A DNA stretch of 64,000 nt. Origin: Caballeronia glathei. GTDB taxonomy: Bacteria > Pseudomonadota > Gammaproteobacteria > Burkholderiales > Burkholderiaceae. The DNA lies in the NCBI RefSeq assembly GCF_000698595.1, contig NZ_JFHC01000019.1, positions 46,790-110,789 of the forward strand, written 5' to 3'. How positions within the stretch are numbered: the stretch's first letter is position 1; each line of letters opens with the position of its first letter. The translations under genes were made by a program, and so were the position numbers. Positions 62,536 through 64,000 of the stretch are shown in pieces. The notes under the pieces are model-generated. The model ran no database searches and was not told the DNA's origin. It saw only the letters and a program-made list of their open reading frames with translations.

Positions 62536-63444
62536 ATGTCTGTCACGACAGAAGCCGATCAATGGTTCAAAGGCTTTTCCAGCCTGGATGCCTGTGCGGG
62601 CGGCGTGCAATTCAGCGGCGTAACAGGAGGTTCCGGGCCGCCCGTTCTCTTGCTGCACGGCTATCCTCAGACGCACGTCACGTGGCGCCATATCGCGCCC
62701 GTGCTCACGCAATCGTTCACAGTCGTCGTCCCCGACTTGCCTGGCTACGGCAGCAGCAAGATGCAGGAGACGCATCCTCGCTGGACGAAGCGGCGCGTCG
62801 CAAAGGCGCTGGTCGATCTGATGACCTCCCTCGGGCACGAGCGGTTCGCGGTGGTCGGTCATGACCGGGGCGCGCGCGCCGGATATCGCCTTGCATTGGA
62901 CGATCCGGAGCGGGTTGCGGCGTACGCATCGTTGACAGTGGTGCCCACGATCGATGCTTTGGCGGCCGTCGACAAGGACTTCGCCCTGAAGGCGTGGCAC
63001 TGGTTCTTTCTGGCCCAGCCTGCGGATCTTCCGGAACGCCTGCTTGCGGCAGACCCGGACGCCTTCATCGAAGCCGCGCTTGCGAAAATGGCAGGCGGAC
63101 TGGAACGCATTGATGCACGGGCGCTGGAGGCGTATCGGCTCGCTTTCAGGGACCCGGCGGTGCGTCACGCGATGTGCGAGGACTATCGCGCCGCTGTTAA
63201 TGAAGACTCCGGGCACGATGCCTCGGATCGTGCGGCTGGCAGGAGGCTCGACTGCCCTGTGATGGTGCTATGGAGCGAAGAAGAGCGCAAGGCGCAACGC
63301 ATCACGCCGATCGAGATCTGGTCGCGATGGGCCACCGATGTCACCGGACGGGCGATTCGCGGCGGTCATCTACAGCCCGAGGAATCGCCTCATGAGGTCC
63401 TGGCTGACGTCGTTCCCTTTCTGATACGCGCGTTCTCCGCGTAG
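62536..63444 (+). CDS. Alpha/beta hydrolase, fluoroacetate dehalogenase (FAcD/DehH1)-like
   Basis: 302 aa. HGYPQTHVTWRHIAP is the family opening. HDRGAR supplies nucleophile D110 with R111 and R114, which in FAcD hold the substrate carboxylate; H155 and W156, part of the halide pocket, are present, and H278 in RGGHLQPEESP is the base. The third triad member, Asp in the family's LDIVPT loop, is T134 here (LTVVPT). The protein may therefore be slowed, use another acid, or act on another substrate. No Tat or signal peptide. Monocistronic. Confidence 0.86.
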   Translation: MSVTTEADQWFKGFSSLDACAGGVQFSGVTGGSGPPVLLLHGYPQTHVTWRHIAPVLTQSFTVVVPDLPGYGSSKMQETHPRWTKRRVAKALVDLMTSLGHERFAVVGHDRGARAGYRLALDDPERVAAYASLTVVPTIDALAAVDKDFALKAWHWFFLAQPADLPERLLAADPDAFIEAALAKMAGGLERIDARALEAYRLAFRDPAVRHAMCEDYRAAVNEDSGHDASDRAAGRRLDCPVMVLWSEEERKAQRITPIEIWSRWATDVTGRAIRGGHLQPEESPHEVLADVVPFLIRAFSA

Positions 63445-64000
63445 CGCGACACAGCGAACGGAACGTGATGCGGACCGCATCAACCCCTCGCAATCCCCTT
63501 GGCCTTCTGCGGGCTTGTCGCGCTAGCTGACTCCGTCGAAGAACCCGTCGACTATTCCGCCTCTCTGGATGCGCCGCGCGACTCATGGGATTTCCCGTGC
63601 TGCATCGGGTCGGCTATCGATGACATCGATTGAGACCTGGGGAGAAATACCGTTTCGGACCGGTGCTGGGGATGCGTGAAAATTCTCACCTGCTGATGCA
63701 GGACCGAAACAATCTGAAAATTGCGGATGTGGTGAGCAACTGGATTATCCGCAACGTTCGATAGGAATTTATCGGCGGACAAGTCCCATCAATCCAGCGC
63801 ACCCGAGATCAACAGGCTTGCTTTCTCGTGCTGCCAAGGCGGAGGACAGTAAACGAAGAGTAGCCGCGTTAAGAGAGGGCGCGGCTACGTTTGATACTCT
63901 GCATCCTCGTTAAGCTTGCCCATATGTAAAGGATTCCGTCACTTCAAGCGACAAACCCCGCCCATGACTCTTTAGTGGCTCTTTTGAAAACGGAGTGGGT
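63445..64000. other. Right-end region without a supported gene
   Basis: 556 bp. Short frames only; a 44-codon frame at 63630-63764 ends in a helix-like segment but has no convincing start. A hairpin lies at 63860-63888. The AT-rich end (63890-64000) may be a promoter region for a gene beyond the window. Confidence 0.4.
63860..63888. terminator. Hairpin, possible terminator
   Basis: Perfect 9-bp arms (GTAGCCGCG and its complement) with an 11-nt purine-rich loop, followed by GTTTGAT. No adjacent gene end inside the window, so its role is uncertain. Confidence 0.35.

Noticed and set aside
63630..63764. 44-codon frame ending HLLMQDR...VVSNWIIRNVR
   Set aside because: Resembles the C-terminal end of an alpha/beta hydrolase and could be a gene remnant, but there is no supporting sequence upstream and no clear start.

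Overview
High-GC window with dense, mostly same-style genes, strong Shine-Dalgarno sites and many ATGA start/stop overlaps. The families present (paralogous DUF4148 secreted proteins, a DUF3563 mini-protein, poxB, a MexEF-OprN-type efflux operon, many LysR/GntR/LacI/MocR regulators) point to Burkholderiaceae, most likely Paraburkholderia, Caballeronia or Burkholderia, probably a secondary chromosome or megaplasmid rich in catabolic and signalling genes. No rRNA, tRNA, CRISPR array, insertion sequence or prophage was seen.

Layout. (1) 1-8.0 kb: a sugar-acid catabolic cluster: enolase-superfamily enzyme, DHDPS-family lyase, D-2-hydroxyacid dehydrogenase, IlvD/Edd dehydratase, GntR regulator, uronate dehydrogenase and LacI regulator, with a LacI-type operator overlapping the divergent promoter at 3.3 kb. 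(2) 8.0-12.8 kb: VOC protein with divergent LysR, an alpha/beta hydrolase, an exported cupin and pyruvate dehydrogenase (quinone) PoxB. (3) 13-20 kb: a PAS histidine kinase and a receiver-only regulator separated by two small genes, a secreted hydrolase, and a heavy-metal-type two-component pair facing a DUF4148 gene. (4) 20-28 kb: cytochrome P460, two hydrolases, a CGNR regulator, a second DUF4148 gene facing a second two-component pair, and a PAP2 phosphatase. (5) 28-37 kb: an SDR-fold protein without the catalytic Tyr/Lys, Rnk, then a LysR-controlled operon of CitE-type lyase, class III CoA-transferase, amidohydrolase, AtoE-type permease and a Tat-exported MmgE/PrpD protein. (6) 37-43 kb and 49-51 kb: phosphate-related genes: CHAD protein with a good Pho box, PstS-like protein, Sel1-repeat protein, CpdB-type nucleotidase and a phosphoesterase lipoprotein next to a di-heme peroxidase. 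(7) 43-47.6 kb: an isocitrate-lyase-superfamily enzyme and an MHS-family transporter behind a sigma-54 promoter, divergent from a PrpR-type sigma-54 activator, with a perfect 14-3-14 inverted repeat between them. (8) 51-64 kb: secreted GGCT-like protein, DUF3563 protein, tripartite RND efflux operon, LOG-family protein, AzoR divergent from a MocR regulator, and a fluoroacetate-dehalogenase-like hydrolase.

The strongest unexplained material is the operon at 31.0-37.0 kb, which looks like a CoA-dependent degradation route for an organic acid with an exported PrpD-family enzyme; the sigma-54 unit at 43.2-47.6 kb; and the probable Pho-controlled patch around 38 kb. All functions are inferred from sequence by eye; no database search was possible.
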